Shown one piece after another: positions 43,610-53,272 of a stretch of 64,000 bases of DNA. The stretch's first letter is position 1. The number at the start of each line of letters is the position of its first letter. The notes beneath the pieces are model-generated. The model saw nothing but the letters and a program-made list of their open reading frames with translations. It searched no databases and was not told where the DNA came from. The translations under genes and the position numbers were made by a program. The DNA lies in NCBI RefSeq assembly GCF_008124765.1, contig NZ_VNHS01000003.1, forward strand, positions 248,001 to 312,000, given 5' to 3'. The DNA is from Paenibacillus methanolicus (GTDB lineage: Bacteria > Bacillota > Bacilli > Paenibacillales > Paenibacillaceae).

Positions 43610-46600
43610 TCAGTTTTCGCTTGCCATCTGGAATTCAACGATCGGAGAAATGCCGACATTTTGCTCTTTATTCAGCTGAGTCCCCTCGTGCGCGACGAGG
43701 AAATTGTAGTAGTTCGGCAGCAATTGTTTGCTGGCCTCTCCGCCGTTCAACTCCCCTAGAGTTTTCCATCCTTGCGAGGAATAGTAGGAGGCCGTGCCGC
43801 CGCTGAGCGGATTGCCTTGGGCGTCCTTGAGCTTCACCGTCACGTTCACCGTCTGGAAGGTCACGAGCGGATCGTCGCCCGTATGCTGGGTTTTGAACCC
43901 GGCGGTGCCTTCATACGTGATTTGAAACTCATAGGCGTTCGCCGGCAGAGGCTTGCTAGCGTTCCCCGCGGCGTCGGTGGTGCCGAACGGCTTCCATTCT
44001 CCCCCATCCTTGTAACCAATGGTCGCGCCAACGAGCGGATTCCCGTTGCTGTCTTTAAGCTGAACCTGGACTGTCGTCGCTGACGGCACAAGCGCGGTTT
44101 GGGCGGTTTGCAGGGCTGCCGCGGCCGCGTCAACCTGCGCTTGCGTCGCCGCGGCGTTATTGTTCACCGCGATCGCTTGCGTCAAGGCCGTTTGCAGCGC
44201 CAACCACGATGCCTCGGTGTATGCTTCCTCGTCGAGCGACTGAGCCAAGGTAATTTGGGCCGCGAGGACGGTTTTATCGGCGTTGACGGTCTGATTAGCC
44301 GCGAAGAAATTAATCTCGCGTAAGCTGTTGATGATGCCTGTCGACGTCCCTCGGCCCCACAGCTTCACGTAACGCGCCGTGACCGGAGTTGCAAACGCAT
44401 GCTCCTCCAATCCTTCCGTCGTGCCGCTCGCATTGAACGAGCCGAGCGGACTCCATGCGGCGCCGTCCTGGGAGATCTCAAGGTCGAAGTAGGCCTGCCG
44501 CTTCGTTCCGTCGTACCAGGCGTATGACATCCGGTTGAATTGCTTGACCGCGCCGAGGTCGAACACGCCCCACGGGTCGCCGTTCGGATTGTCCGGCGTC
44601 GCGCGTGCCGGATCCCGTTTCCCGGCCCAATACGTCACCGGATCGTCGTCGTACGCGTTCCACGGACCGTACGGCGGTATATGGTCGCTGCCGGTGGATC
44701 CATAAATTTGTAGCAGATCGGTCTTGTTCAACGTCACCGTATACGTGTTCGTCTGCATCCCGTCCGCCGAAACGACCGTCGCCGTGATCGCACCGGACGC
44801 TAAGTCGCCGCTTACGGTAACGGCGCTGCCCGCGCTGCTCTTAATAAATTTGACCGCCGGCGTCGGGTTCTTCTTATTGTACGTATACGTATACGAGAAT
44901 TCGTCGCGGTTGAATCCCGGTACGAGCTCTCCGCCCACGAATAAAGCTTCCAGCTTCGCCTTATCGGAAGGCTGCGGCTGGTAGGTGCTTGCCGCTTCCG
45001 CGGCCGACCCGTTTGCCAGATTGATCGAGACCGCCTTCGTCCCCGTATCGAATGTCCAGACGTCGCCATTCTGCGAGAACGAGACATCACTCGGCACTAC
45101 GCTTCCCTCGCCCCAAGTGAATGCGACGGCGTTGCGCCAACTGGTAGCGCCTTGCTTCGTTAACCGCAGCGCTTTCCGCTCGCCCCCGATGACTTCATCG
45201 CTAATATATGGTACTTTCTCCACCGCCGCTCCCGTCCCGCTCGGCGTCAGCTCCTCCATCTTCATCGTGGTTGTCTCGCCAACGGCGAGAAAGGTGTTCG
45301 GATCGCTTTCGACGATCTGCTGCGACTGCGGATGGAAGCGCAGTTCGAGATTCTGCGCCTTGCTCAGCTCGATATCATCGACGACGATGAGCGTGCTCGG
45401 CTTAATGAAGAGCAGATGTCTGCGGTACTTCGTAAGACCGGTCCCGGCCATATCGTAGGCGCCCGCTCCCTCGCCCGCCATATAGTCGAAGACGGGATTG
45501 GTCTGCGTATCGACGACACGCGGTACCTCAAGCCGCTTACGGTCATTCACGTAGTTGAACCAGTCGCCATCCCCGCCGAGCTGCCCCGCGCCGCCAATGA
45601 GCAGCGTATTATGATTGAATGTTCGCTTATCCGCGTACCCGTCATCCCGAACCAGGTACTCGCCATTGGCGTGCAGCACGAAATGGTTCACGTCTGGATG
45701 TACATGCCCCGCACCCCAATCCATCGCGGGCAGCGAAGTATTGGTTTCCCTCTCTTCATGCCCGAGTGGCGGACCGCTGCGGAAATAAAGAACGCTCTCG
45801 TCGCCTGCCCATCCGGTGCGGGACATGACCATATCCATGTCGGTGAAATGATGAAGCGTCGGCAGCGCCGCCGGCGGCGTCGCGGGCACGTCCGGATCGT
45901 AGTACAGGATGCCGAGCCAATCCTCATCGACCGTGGATACATTGCGGTCGTCTATCTCGGCTGCGAGCCATTGCGCCAATCCGTCGTCGTTCTCCGCGGC
46001 GAGCGTCCGCAGCAGCGCGTCCGGACCTGACCAGCTGGTCTTCGAGGCATCCCCATAATCGATGTGGCCGCTCTGCGGGGTCCAATAATCGCGTCCCAGC
46101 ATCAGGTAGGCCGCGTACTTGCTATTATTGCTGAACCAGTCGGTCTTCAGCATATTACCGCCGACGAACTTCTCCGCCATCTTGGCATACTTCGCCGCCC
46201 ATACCGTCCCGTAATGCCAGTAACCGTATCCTTCATGGCTGGCGCCGTCGTCGCCGAGCACTTCCGTCACTTTGGCGAATTTCTCCTGGCTGAATTCGAA
46301 CCAGGGCACCGACGACGGAACTTCGTCGAAGACCGCGATCGACGCGGCGGTCAGACCGGCCAGGCTGATCCACATATGATTCTGCAAGTAGTAGTTCGAC
46401 CAGAATATCGTTCTTACTTCACCCTTGTACGGCAGGCCGGCGGCGCGCATATACATTTCCGTGCCCCGCTCCCGCAGCGTTTCCACGATGGACGCCTTGG
46501 TAGCTTGATCCAATTCGTCGTACAGCCAATCGTAGACGACGGCGAGCGCGAACAGCTGATGGCCGGCAGCCAAATCGCTATTTTTAAAATTACCTCTGCC

Positions 46601-48031
46601 CCACGACGGATAACTGATCGAGGCGTTCACCCATTGGACAGCTTCATCCAGGTAGCGCGTATCTCGGGTCATCAGGTAAGCAAAGGCTAGATTGACGGCG
46701 CGGTTTCCCGTCTCCCGCTGCCAATTCTCTTCCGGGCTCGAATCGACATAATACTCCCTAGGATTCTCGTTCATCCTCGCATTCACCGAGGCGATAAATT
46801 CGTTCCATAACGCCGCATGCTTGCCGCTCGGCTTAATCGCGTTCTTCAGCGCCGCGACCTTGCCGTCGTCGAGGAGCAGACGAGGATGAACGTCGCGATA
46901 CGGCTCCAACGCCTTGGCCGTCGGAGACAGCGCGACGACCTCCTCGTCGTCGAACCAGAACGTGCCTTCGGACGCATGCGGCAAGTTCTCCACGACGAGC
47001 CGAGCCGAGCCTGGCGGAGCGGTGACGGTCGCGTCGATACGCGTCCAGTCGTGCGTCCCGTCCAAGTAGGCGATGACCGGCGTAAGCGAGGTGCCCGCCA
47101 TCGCCAAGTACCAAGGACCCGTGGCATCGAGGAAATAGAGCCGGGCCGGCATGAAACCGCCTGTCGCCGCGTTCTCCGTCTTCACCCATGCCGAGAACCG
47201 GTACGTCGTACCCGGTTCGATCCCTTCGACGACCTGATAGACGGAGAGCCGCGGATCCGGATCTGCCGCCTGCGCGACGATCTTCAGCGCGTGCGCGCCG
47301 CTTCGTTTGGTCGCATCGTCGACGCTGGCCGCGATCGGGCCCGCCACGCGCGACACTTCGTTCCATCCGACCGCTTTGCCTTCGGAAGCTACGTCGAAGC
47401 TTGCATTGTCAAGCATGTTCACCGGCTCCAGCGCCCCCGGCTCCCATAGCGTGAGCTTCTGCGCATCGAACCAGAACGCCCCTTGCGCGGTAAGCGGCAG
47501 CAACTCGATAACGAGCCTCGTCGCGCCAGCCGGCGCAATGAACCGCTTCTCTATTTTCGTCCAGCCGTTCGTACCGGTGAGGTTGGCGTTCAGCGTGACG
47601 AATTCGGTGCCTTCCAGCTTGAGATACCACTCGCCGTCGGGACCGAGGAAATACAGTCTTACCGGCGTCTCGCCTCCGGTCAACGCGTTGTCCGTCTTGA
47701 TAAAGGCCGAGAATTCGTAAGCGGATCCGGGGGTGATGTCATTGACCACCTGCGCGTAGTAATGCCGGAAAGGCGACGCGGAAGTTAGCTTCAGCGAATA
47801 ATCCCCTTCATAGGCTTCGCCGTCATTCACCGCGCCTACGGCGGGAGCGCCTGATCGCGGCACTTTTATCCATCCTGTCGGCTGACCGTTCGTCACCTGT
47901 TCGAAGCCCGGATTCGTCACCAGATTAACCGGTTCTTCAGCTGCCGCCTCTTTCGGAAACCACGCGGGCGCGCACAACGCGACCATAAGAAGCACAGCTA
48001 ACAACTGCTTTGCGATACGTCTTACCCTCAT
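43610..48031 (-). CDS. Secreted multi-modular heparinase II/III-fold polysaccharide lyase
   Basis: A 1473-residue exoprotein. A signal peptide (1-31) is followed by two tandem CBM4/9-like domains (about 35-195 and 197-370) that clearly duplicate each other (VNLVTNPGFEQVTNG and VNMLDNASFDVASEG; GAFWFDAQKLTLW and GTFWFDDEEVVAL). The catalytic alpha/alpha-toroid plus heparinase II/III beta-sandwich spans about 375-1000: HPRLLLDD at its start, WSNYYLQNHMW, and AGHVHPDVNHFVLHANGEYL with KRTFNHNTLLIGG holding the usual His residues. Then come a cadherin-like beta domain (about 1010-1110), an F5/8 discoidin domain (about 1110-1240), a FIVAR-like helical unit, and two C-terminal Ig/transthyretin-like repeats (VQVQLKDSNGNPLVGATIGY and VTVKLKDAQGNPLSGGTASY). 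The substrate is unknown; beta-elimination of a uronic-acid polymer is expected from the fold. Confidence 0.9.
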   Translation of the reverse strand: MRVRRIAKQLLAVLLMVALCAPAWFPKEAAAEEPVNLVTNPGFEQVTNGQPTGWIKVPRSGAPAVGAVNDGEAYEGDYSLKLTSASPFRHYYAQVVNDITPGSAYEFSAFIKTDNALTGGETPVRLYFLGPDGEWYLKLEGTEFVTLNANLTGTNGWTKIEKRFIAPAGATRLVIELLPLTAQGAFWFDAQKLTLWEPGALEPVNMLDNASFDVASEGKAVGWNEVSRVAGPIAASVDDATKRSGAHALKIVAQAADPDPRLSVYQVVEGIEPGTTYRFSAWVKTENAATGGFMPARLYFLDATGPWYLAMAGTSLTPVIAYLDGTHDWTRIDATVTAPPGSARLVVENLPHASEGTFWFDDEEVVALSPTAKALEPYRDVHPRLLLDDGKVAALKNAIKPSGKHAALWNEFIASVNARMNENPREYYVDSSPEENWQRETGNRAVNLAFAYLMTRDTRYLDEAVQWVNASISYPSWGRGNFKNSDLAAGHQLFALAVVYDWLYDELDQATKASIVETLRERGTEMYMRAAGLPYKGEVRTIFWSNYYLQNHMWISLAGLTAASIAVFDEVPSSVPWFEFSQEKFAKVTEVLGDDGASHEGYGYWHYGTVWAAKYAKMAEKFVGGNMLKTDWFSNNSKYAAYLMLGRDYWTPQSGHIDYGDASKTSWSGPDALLRTLAAENDDGLAQWLAAEIDDRNVSTVDEDWLGILYYDPDVPATPPAALPTLHHFTDMDMVMSRTGWAGDESVLYFRSGPPLGHEERETNTSLPAMDWGAGHVHPDVNHFVLHANGEYLVRDDGYADKRTFNHNTLLIGGAGQLGGDGDWFNYVNDRKRLEVPRVVDTQTNPVFDYMAGEGAGAYDMAGTGLTKYRRHLLFIKPSTLIVVDDIELSKAQNLELRFHPQSQQIVESDPNTFLAVGETTTMKMEELTPSGTGAAVEKVPYISDEVIGGERKALRLTKQGATSWRNAVAFTWGEGSVVPSDVSFSQNGDVWTFDTGTKAVSINLANGSAAEAASTYQPQPSDKAKLEALFVGGELVPGFNRDEFSYTYTYNKKNPTPAVKFIKSSAGSAVTVSGDLASGAITATVVSADGMQTNTYTVTLNKTDLLQIYGSTGSDHIPPYGPWNAYDDDPVTYWAGKRDPARATPDNPNGDPWGVFDLGAVKQFNRMSYAWYDGTKRQAYFDLEISQDGAAWSPLGSFNASGTTEGLEEHAFATPVTARYVKLWGRGTSTGIINSLREINFFAANQTVNADKTVLAAQITLAQSLDEEAYTEASWLALQTALTQAIAVNNNAAATQAQVDAAAAALQTAQTALVPSATTVQVQLKDSNGNPLVGATIGYKDGGEWKPFGTTDAAGNASKPLPANAYEFQITYEGTAGFKTQHTGDDPLVTFQTVNVTVKLKDAQGNPLSGGTASYYSSQGWKTLGELNGGEASKQLLPNYYNFLVAHEGTQLNKEQNVGISPIVEFQMASEN

Positions 48032-48207
48032 CCTTCATCCTCCGTTCATAGAGAAGCGTGAGAAAGCCTTTTTTCGGTTCGACTCCACGGATCTACTCCG
48101 CTTGGTGCAGCCCGAAATACCGATGATTACTTCCGTCTTTGTTCTCACCCCCCTTATGGATTATTGCTCCGCCGTAATATCTCAATATTCTGTCTATTAA
48201 AAAATCA

Positions 48208-48234
48208 GATAGGCGCGCTCATCCGCCGCCTATC
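48208..48234 (-). terminator. Terminator overlapping the oxidoreductase stop codon
   Basis: The stem GATAGGCG/CGCCTATC (48208-48215 with 48227-48234) is followed by TGATTTTTT on the reverse strand. The stop codon at 48233-48235 overlaps the stem. It separates the oxidoreductase from the large lyase gene, which therefore needs its own promoter within 48032-48207. Confidence 0.85.
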
Positions 48235-49390
48235 ATGACTGGACCCGCACCCAACGCCCGGCTGCATGGCTTGCCAGAATCGCGTCCGTGATGCGCATCG
48301 AGACGTGCCCGTCGGCGAAGGTTGAAAAATCAGCTCGGTCCTGGAGCGGGTTTTTGCCCTCCCGAATGAAATCGTAGAAGCCGCGCATCATGTTCTTCAT
48401 CGCATCCGGCCAACCCTCGTTATGACCCGCCGGGTGATGGATGGCCGCGCGCGCCTCCGGAACGAACAAGGACGGATCGGCCAGGAGCACCTCGTTCGCC
48501 TTCTCCCGGTGACCGATCCACAGCTTCTGAGGCTCCTCTTGATTCCAATACGCCGAGCGCTTGCTGCCGCTGAGCTCGAAGCTGAGACGATTCTTCCGAC
48601 CGGCGCTGACCTGCGACACGGTAAACGCCCCTCTTGTTCCGTCTTCGAAGCGGATCAGGACGTTGGCGCAATCCTCGGTCCGAATCGGAATATCCTCGTA
48701 TTCGGCTTCCCCCATCGAACGATGCGCATACGTTGCCGTCTGCTGCTTCGCCTTCCGGCGAACCGGCATGACGGTGGCAAGATCGGCGAACACTTCGACG
48801 ATCCGAAGTCCGGTCACGTACTGGACCGTATCGCACCAATGGGAGCCGATATCGGCAATGGCTCTCGACGGACCGCCGGCTTCGGGCGCGAGCCGCCAGT
48901 TGTAGTCGGTCTCATAGAGAAGCCAATCCTGCAGGTAGCTCCCCCGGATTAAGTTGATCCTGCCCAGCACGTCTTGCTTGATCATCGCGGAGAGTTGTTT
49001 CATCATGGGGAACTGCCGGTAGTTGAAGTTCACCGCATGAACGACGCCGCGCGCCTTGGCCAAATGCAGCAGTTCAGCCGACTCCCGGCTCGATATGGCG
49101 AGCGGCTTCTCGGACAGCACATGTTTGCCGGACAGAATAATCGCTTTATTGATCTCGTAGTGAAGATGATTCGGCGTGCAGTTATGCACGACCTGAATGT
49201 CCGGATCTTGAAGTAACTCCAGGTAGCTTCCGTAAGCTTTCGGAATGCCCAGCTCGGCCGCCGTCTTCTTCGCGTTATCCGGGTTCGATCCGGCCAGCGC
49301 CGCCGCTTCGACGAAGCCGAGTCTTCGAATTGCGTCTATATGCGCCGGTCCGATAAAGCCGGCGCCGATGATTCCCATCCTGATTGACAA
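48233..49390 (-). CDS. Gfo/Idh/MocA-family sugar oxidoreductase
   Basis: This 385-residue NAD(P)-dependent dehydrogenase has an N-terminal Rossmann fold (GIIGAGFIGPAHIDAIRRLG, about 6-25), the EKPLA motif (HVLSEKPLAISS) and a C-terminal alpha/beta domain with GGPSRAIADIGSHWCDTVQY, which holds the catalytic D-x-x-x-H pair. Start TTG 49390 is chosen since GGAGGGGG lies eight bases upstream; the later ATG at codon 5 has no site. It is divergent from the GntR-SBP regulator. Inference: oxidation or epimerisation of a sugar or uronic acid released by the neighbouring lyases. Confidence 0.93.
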   Translation of the reverse strand: MSIRMGIIGAGFIGPAHIDAIRRLGFVEAAALAGSNPDNAKKTAAELGIPKAYGSYLELLQDPDIQVVHNCTPNHLHYEINKAIILSGKHVLSEKPLAISSRESAELLHLAKARGVVHAVNFNYRQFPMMKQLSAMIKQDVLGRINLIRGSYLQDWLLYETDYNWRLAPEAGGPSRAIADIGSHWCDTVQYVTGLRIVEVFADLATVMPVRRKAKQQTATYAHRSMGEAEYEDIPIRTEDCANVLIRFEDGTRGAFTVSQVSAGRKNRLSFELSGSKRSAYWNQEEPQKLWIGHREKANEVLLADPSLFVPEARAAIHHPAGHNEGWPDAMKNMMRGFYDFIREGKNPLQDRADFSTFADGHVSMRITDAILASHAAGRWVRVQS

Positions 49391-49558
49391 CAGGACCCCC
49401 TCCGATAACAGTCAAACTCCTAGTCGATACGACTGATTCCAGCCGAGATTCGGTAATTGTGACAAGCTGCACAATCGCTTACAATAGGGGTATATCTGGG
49501 CTATATCTGCTCGTCGCCCATCCCGTATAATTCCAAAAGTGATAAGAGGAGCGCCACC

Positions 49559-50974
49559 ATGACCGAACGACCGAAACGCACCACATTTAAAGCCCGGCTG
49601 GACGAGATGATCGAGGTGCTTACGAATGACATCATGACGGGCAAATATCAGGAAGGCGATCTGCTGCCCTCCGAGATCTCGCTTGGCGAACAGTTCCAAC
49701 TTAGCAAGAAATCCGTCCGCAAGGCGCTCGATACGCTCGTAGACGAAGGGTATATCGAGAAGCTGCCGCGCATCGGCGCCCGCGTCCGCAGCGCCAATCC
49801 CGGGAACCGGGTCATCGTGAAGTTCGGCTACTACCCTTCTCTGGTGCAGGAAGCGAACTTGATGTCCTTGATCGACGCGTTCCGCAAGCGCTATCCGCAG
49901 ATCAGCGTACAGATGATCCCGCTGCCGGCCGGTCAGGCATCGCCGACGATGCGGGAGAGCATGGAACGGGAATCGATCGACCTTATCACGGTCAATACGC
50001 AGAATTACGAGCTGTTCCTGGACGAGGGCTCCCATCCCGAATCGCTCGAACCGCTGGAGCCCAGCGATGGTATCTACCCCTTCCTGACGAAGCCGTTCAC
50101 GGCAGACGGCACGCTGTACGTTCAGCCGTTCGTCTTTTCGCCCATCGTTTTGTGCTACAATAGGCGGCATTTCGAGGAAGCGGGGGTGCCCGAGCCGGAC
50201 AGCGGTTGGTCCTGGCGCGACGTTCGCCTCGCGAGCGAGGCGTTATCCCGCGGCAACGACCGGTTGGGCGTGCTGTTCAATCTGCTGTCGACCAATCGCT
50301 GGCCGCTGTTTCTGCTGCAGAACGACTATACATTTCGGACTGACGAGGCGGGGAGAACGGTCTATCGAGACGCCAAGCTTCGGGAATGTCTCGAGAGCTG
50401 CCGCGGCTTCGCGGACGACTCGTCGATCTCGCTGTTCCTGACGGAGGAGGAAGTGTCGGAACGGCTGTTCGTTCGCGAGAAAGCGTCGATGATCGTCACG
50501 AGTTACTTCCATATGAACGCGCTGCGGGAGTCGGGACTCGACTTCGATATCTCGCCGCTCCCCTATTCGAAGGAAGCCCGGACGTTATTGCTCGTCATCG
50601 GCTTGGCGCTCAACAAGAACAGCGCCGCCAAGCAGGCTGCCCGGACGCTGATGGAATTTCTGCTGTCGCCCGAATCGCAGCTCGCGATCCGGAAGCATAC
50701 GCTCAGCATTCCGAGTGTGCGTTCGGCGGCGGAGTACCGTCCGCGCAAGGAAACCCGGCCGCTCCGCTATTCGATGTACCGGGATATTATCCCGACGTTC
50801 CGGTATCACGGCGACTTAGGTCTCCCCTTCCGCAGTCTAATCAGGTTGAATAACGAACTGTTGCTTTATTGGACGAAGATGGAGGATGCGGATGAGATCT
50901 TGAGGAGAGCGGAAGAGGCCGATTCGTCATTGCGTGCCGACCCCAATCTCGAAGAACCGGCCGCCGGCCGCTAG
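49559..50974 (+). CDS. GntR regulator fused to a family 1 solute-binding-protein-like sensor
   Basis: This 471-residue protein has an N-terminal GntR winged helix (about 8-80; TNDIMTGKYQEGDLLPSEIS, LSKKSVRKALDTLVDEGYIE). A domain follows (about 88-440) with the fold pattern of extracellular sugar-binding proteins of ABC transporters (LMSLIDAFRKRYPQISVQMI, YVQPFVFSPIVLCYNRRHFE, LFVREKASMIVTSYFH, LLVIGLALNKNSAAKQAART). There is no signal peptide or lipobox, so the whole protein is cytoplasmic. Inference: an importer-type binding domain was recruited as an intracellular inducer sensor. It is divergent from the oxidoreductase gene (168-base gap), and its last four bases overlap the end of the convergent dehydrogenase gene. 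Confidence 0.9.
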   Translation: MTERPKRTTFKARLDEMIEVLTNDIMTGKYQEGDLLPSEISLGEQFQLSKKSVRKALDTLVDEGYIEKLPRIGARVRSANPGNRVIVKFGYYPSLVQEANLMSLIDAFRKRYPQISVQMIPLPAGQASPTMRESMERESIDLITVNTQNYELFLDEGSHPESLEPLEPSDGIYPFLTKPFTADGTLYVQPFVFSPIVLCYNRRHFEEAGVPEPDSGWSWRDVRLASEALSRGNDRLGVLFNLLSTNRWPLFLLQNDYTFRTDEAGRTVYRDAKLRECLESCRGFADDSSISLFLTEEEVSERLFVREKASMIVTSYFHMNALRESGLDFDISPLPYSKEARTLLLVIGLALNKNSAAKQAARTLMEFLLSPESQLAIRKHTLSIPSVRSAAEYRPRKETRPLRYSMYRDIIPTFRYHGDLGLPFRSLIRLNNELLLYWTKMEDADEILRRAEEADSSLRADPNLEEPAAGR

Positions 50975-51969
50975 GCCAATCTGTACAGCTGGGAGACGTC
51001 TACCTCCCCTTGAAGCGGCGTTCCGCCGGCGTAACGCTCGACTTCGTCCGCGATATACGCCCCGATGCGCTGCAGCCCGTTGTTCTCGGCTCCCGCGATA
51101 TGCGGCAGCAGCGTCACGTTCGGCAGCGAGCGGAACGGATGGCCGGCGTCCGGCGGCTCGGGATGCGTGACGTCCAGGCAAGCCCAGAGGCGTCCCTTCC
51201 GAAGCTCCGCCACGAGCGCATTCTCGTCGATCAGCGAGCCGCGCGCCGTATTGATGAGAATGGCGTCGTCCTTCATCAATCCGAGCGTGCGCGCATTCAT
51301 CATGCGGTCCGTCTCCGGTATCGACGGCGCATGGATCGATACGACGTCGGACGAGAGGAGCAGCGTATCCAGATCGGCTTTGACGGCCCCCATGGCGCCG
51401 ATCTCCTCGTCGGATACGAACGGATCGCTGACGAGCACCCTTACCTCGAATTGCCGCAGCAATCGGATCAGATGACGGCCGGACAACCCCGCGCCGATAA
51501 TCCCCACGGTCACCTCGTATAGCTCGCGCACGCGCTCGCGCTGCTTATCCCACTCTCCTTCCCGCGTATTGCGGGAGAGCTGCCACATGTTCTTGAGCGA
51601 TACGATCGCTAGTCCGAGCGCCGTCTCGGCCACGCCGCGCGCCAGCGCCTCGTTCGCCGTTCCGATCCGAATGCCGCGCGCCGGAATCTCGGGGCTCAGA
51701 ATCGGCTTCACCGTGCCGGCCGCGTGCAGGACGAGCCCCAGCTTCGGACAGCGGTCGAGAATCGCGGCATCCAGCGGAGGGCAGCCCCAGGACGTTATGA
51801 CGACGTCCGCGTCTTCCGCCAATTCGGCGGCCAGCGACGGGGACGGATTACCCTCGATCTCGTTGATCGTCAACGTGCCGAATCGCCCGATACGTTCCCT
51901 ATGCGCCGGCGTAAAGATGCGATCGGTAAAATGTTTGCTCTGCAGCATGGCGATTTTCAACGGTTTCAT
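50971..51969 (-). CDS. D-isomer-specific 2-hydroxyacid dehydrogenase
   Basis: This 332-residue NAD-dependent dehydrogenase has a Rossmann domain (VGIIGAGLSGRHLIRLLRQF, about 155-174). The three catalytic residues are Arg in INTARGSLIDENALV, Glu in THPEPPDAGHPF and His in LLPHIAGAENNG, all present. Known: the family reduces or oxidises alpha-keto/hydroxy acids such as glyoxylate, hydroxypyruvate and phosphoglycerate. It follows the oxidoreductase at 51976 by six bases. ATG 51969 abuts the GGGAG; the TTG three codons later has better spacing and may be the true start. Inference: it handles a keto acid from uronate breakdown. Confidence 0.92.
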   Translation of the reverse strand: MKPLKIAMLQSKHFTDRIFTPAHRERIGRFGTLTINEIEGNPSPSLAAELAEDADVVITSWGCPPLDAAILDRCPKLGLVLHAAGTVKPILSPEIPARGIRIGTANEALARGVAETALGLAIVSLKNMWQLSRNTREGEWDKQRERVRELYEVTVGIIGAGLSGRHLIRLLRQFEVRVLVSDPFVSDEEIGAMGAVKADLDTLLLSSDVVSIHAPSIPETDRMMNARTLGLMKDDAILINTARGSLIDENALVAELRKGRLWACLDVTHPEPPDAGHPFRSLPNVTLLPHIAGAENNGLQRIGAYIADEVERYAGGTPLQGEVDVSQLYRLA

Positions 51970-51975
51970 CTCCCT

Positions 51976-53076
51976 TTAACTCCCTTTCTCGGCTGATGCC
52001 AAGGCGTCGACGATCATTTTGAACAGCACGAGATCGTCCTTGTAATCCTCCGCCGTCGTCTTCGGCTCCCGATCCTGCGTGATCGCCTCGTGCAGATGCT
52101 TCAATTCCAGCGTATACGGATCGGTGAACGTCGGCCTCACGACGGATTCGGTATAGACTTCGCCGTCGGTCTCGCCTACGATCAGCTTGGTCGGCAGATG
52201 GCGGATATACGGGGTATCGTATTGAACCTTGACGGACTTGCCCATCCCGTACACCTCGATATGCGCATCGAAGCGCCCCTGCAAGTCAACGCCGGTCTCG
52301 AACACGACGGAGAAGCTGCCGTAGTCGAAGATTACCGTCAGGAACGGCCAGCCGTCGGTCTCCGTATACTTGGCGCCGACGACTCCTTGCGGCATGCCGA
52401 GCGCCTCCCGCATGACGGATAAGTCGTGACTGGACAGTCCGCCAAGCAAGCCGTATACGTCGTGGAGCGGAGATCCGGCCGGAAGTCCGGTCGCTTCGCT
52501 CACGAGCGCCACGGTTCTGCGGTTGCGATCCTCCTTAAGCGCCTCCGGAATATCCCCGAACGCGACCGTATGACTGGTCGGCTTGATGAAGAAGCCGTTC
52601 GGGCCGATGATGTCCCTTACTCGCGCGTAATGGATGCGCTCTATTCCGCGGATCTGCTCGACCGCCTCCACGAAAGACGCCGCATAGCGCCTCATATAGC
52701 CTACCATGACCTTTACGCCGCTTCGGTTCTTCGCTTCGATGATGGCGTCCGCTTCCGCGAACGTCAGGCACATCGGTTTCTCGATCAGGACGTGCTTCCC
52801 TGCGTTGGCGGCCGCGATCGCGCATTCCGCGTGGTATTCGTTGCTGTTCAACACGAACACGACGTCGACTTCAGGATCGTTCGCAAGCTCGCCCGCGTCC
52901 ATATAGAGGCGATCTACGCCGTATTTGTTGCCCATCGCGGCAAGCAGTTTCGGCGAAACGTCGCACATCGCCGCGATGCGGTATCGGTCGGGCATGGCCT
53001 CTAGCACGGGCAGGTGAATAACCTGGGCGACTTCGCCCACGCCGACAAGGCCGACGTTCAGGATTTGGGACATCAT
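51976..53076 (-). CDS. Gfo/Idh/MocA-family oxidoreductase (second copy)
   Basis: This 366-residue dehydrogenase has the Rossmann motif VGLVGVGEVAQVIHLPVLEA (about 8-27), EKPM in HVLIEKPMCLTFAEAD and a C-terminal substrate domain (GLLGGLSSHDLSVMREALG with the D-x-x-x-R variant near 220). It is not a close copy of the one at 48233. It is the first gene of a two-gene operon with the D-2-hydroxyacid dehydrogenase. A clear sigma-A promoter lies 47-76 bases upstream. The pair suggests a two-step oxidoreduction of a sugar acid. Confidence 0.93.
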   Translation of the reverse strand: MMSQILNVGLVGVGEVAQVIHLPVLEAMPDRYRIAAMCDVSPKLLAAMGNKYGVDRLYMDAGELANDPEVDVVFVLNSNEYHAECAIAAANAGKHVLIEKPMCLTFAEADAIIEAKNRSGVKVMVGYMRRYAASFVEAVEQIRGIERIHYARVRDIIGPNGFFIKPTSHTVAFGDIPEALKEDRNRRTVALVSEATGLPAGSPLHDVYGLLGGLSSHDLSVMREALGMPQGVVGAKYTETDGWPFLTVIFDYGSFSVVFETGVDLQGRFDAHIEVYGMGKSVKVQYDTPYIRHLPTKLIVGETDGEVYTESVVRPTFTDPYTLELKHLHEAITQDREPKTTAEDYKDDLVLFKMIVDALASAEKGS

Positions 53077-53103
53077 GCTTCCATCCTCTCGTTATCGGTA
53101 TAA

Positions 53104-53152
53104 TCTGGATTCTTACAAGGAAATTATATCTCCAGAATTCAAGAAAGGTCAA
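53104..53152 (-). promoter_or_regulatory. Sigma-A promoter with overlapping palindrome
   Basis: On the reverse strand TTGACC (53152-53147) and TATAAT (53128-53123) are 18 bases apart. The TCTGGA/TCCAGA inverted repeat (arms at 53104-53109 and 53131-53136) brackets the -10 box, a typical repressor position. It drives the oxidoreductase/hydroxyacid dehydrogenase operon. Confidence 0.65.
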
Positions 53153-53272
53153 CATATTTGTGCCCCAGATAGATACCAGATTCAACAAGAGAGGCCATCC
53201 TCGTATTCGGGCAGATTGAAGAGGCCTTCCTTTGCAGAACGACCTTTGTTCACCTTCTTATAGCAAGCCCTA

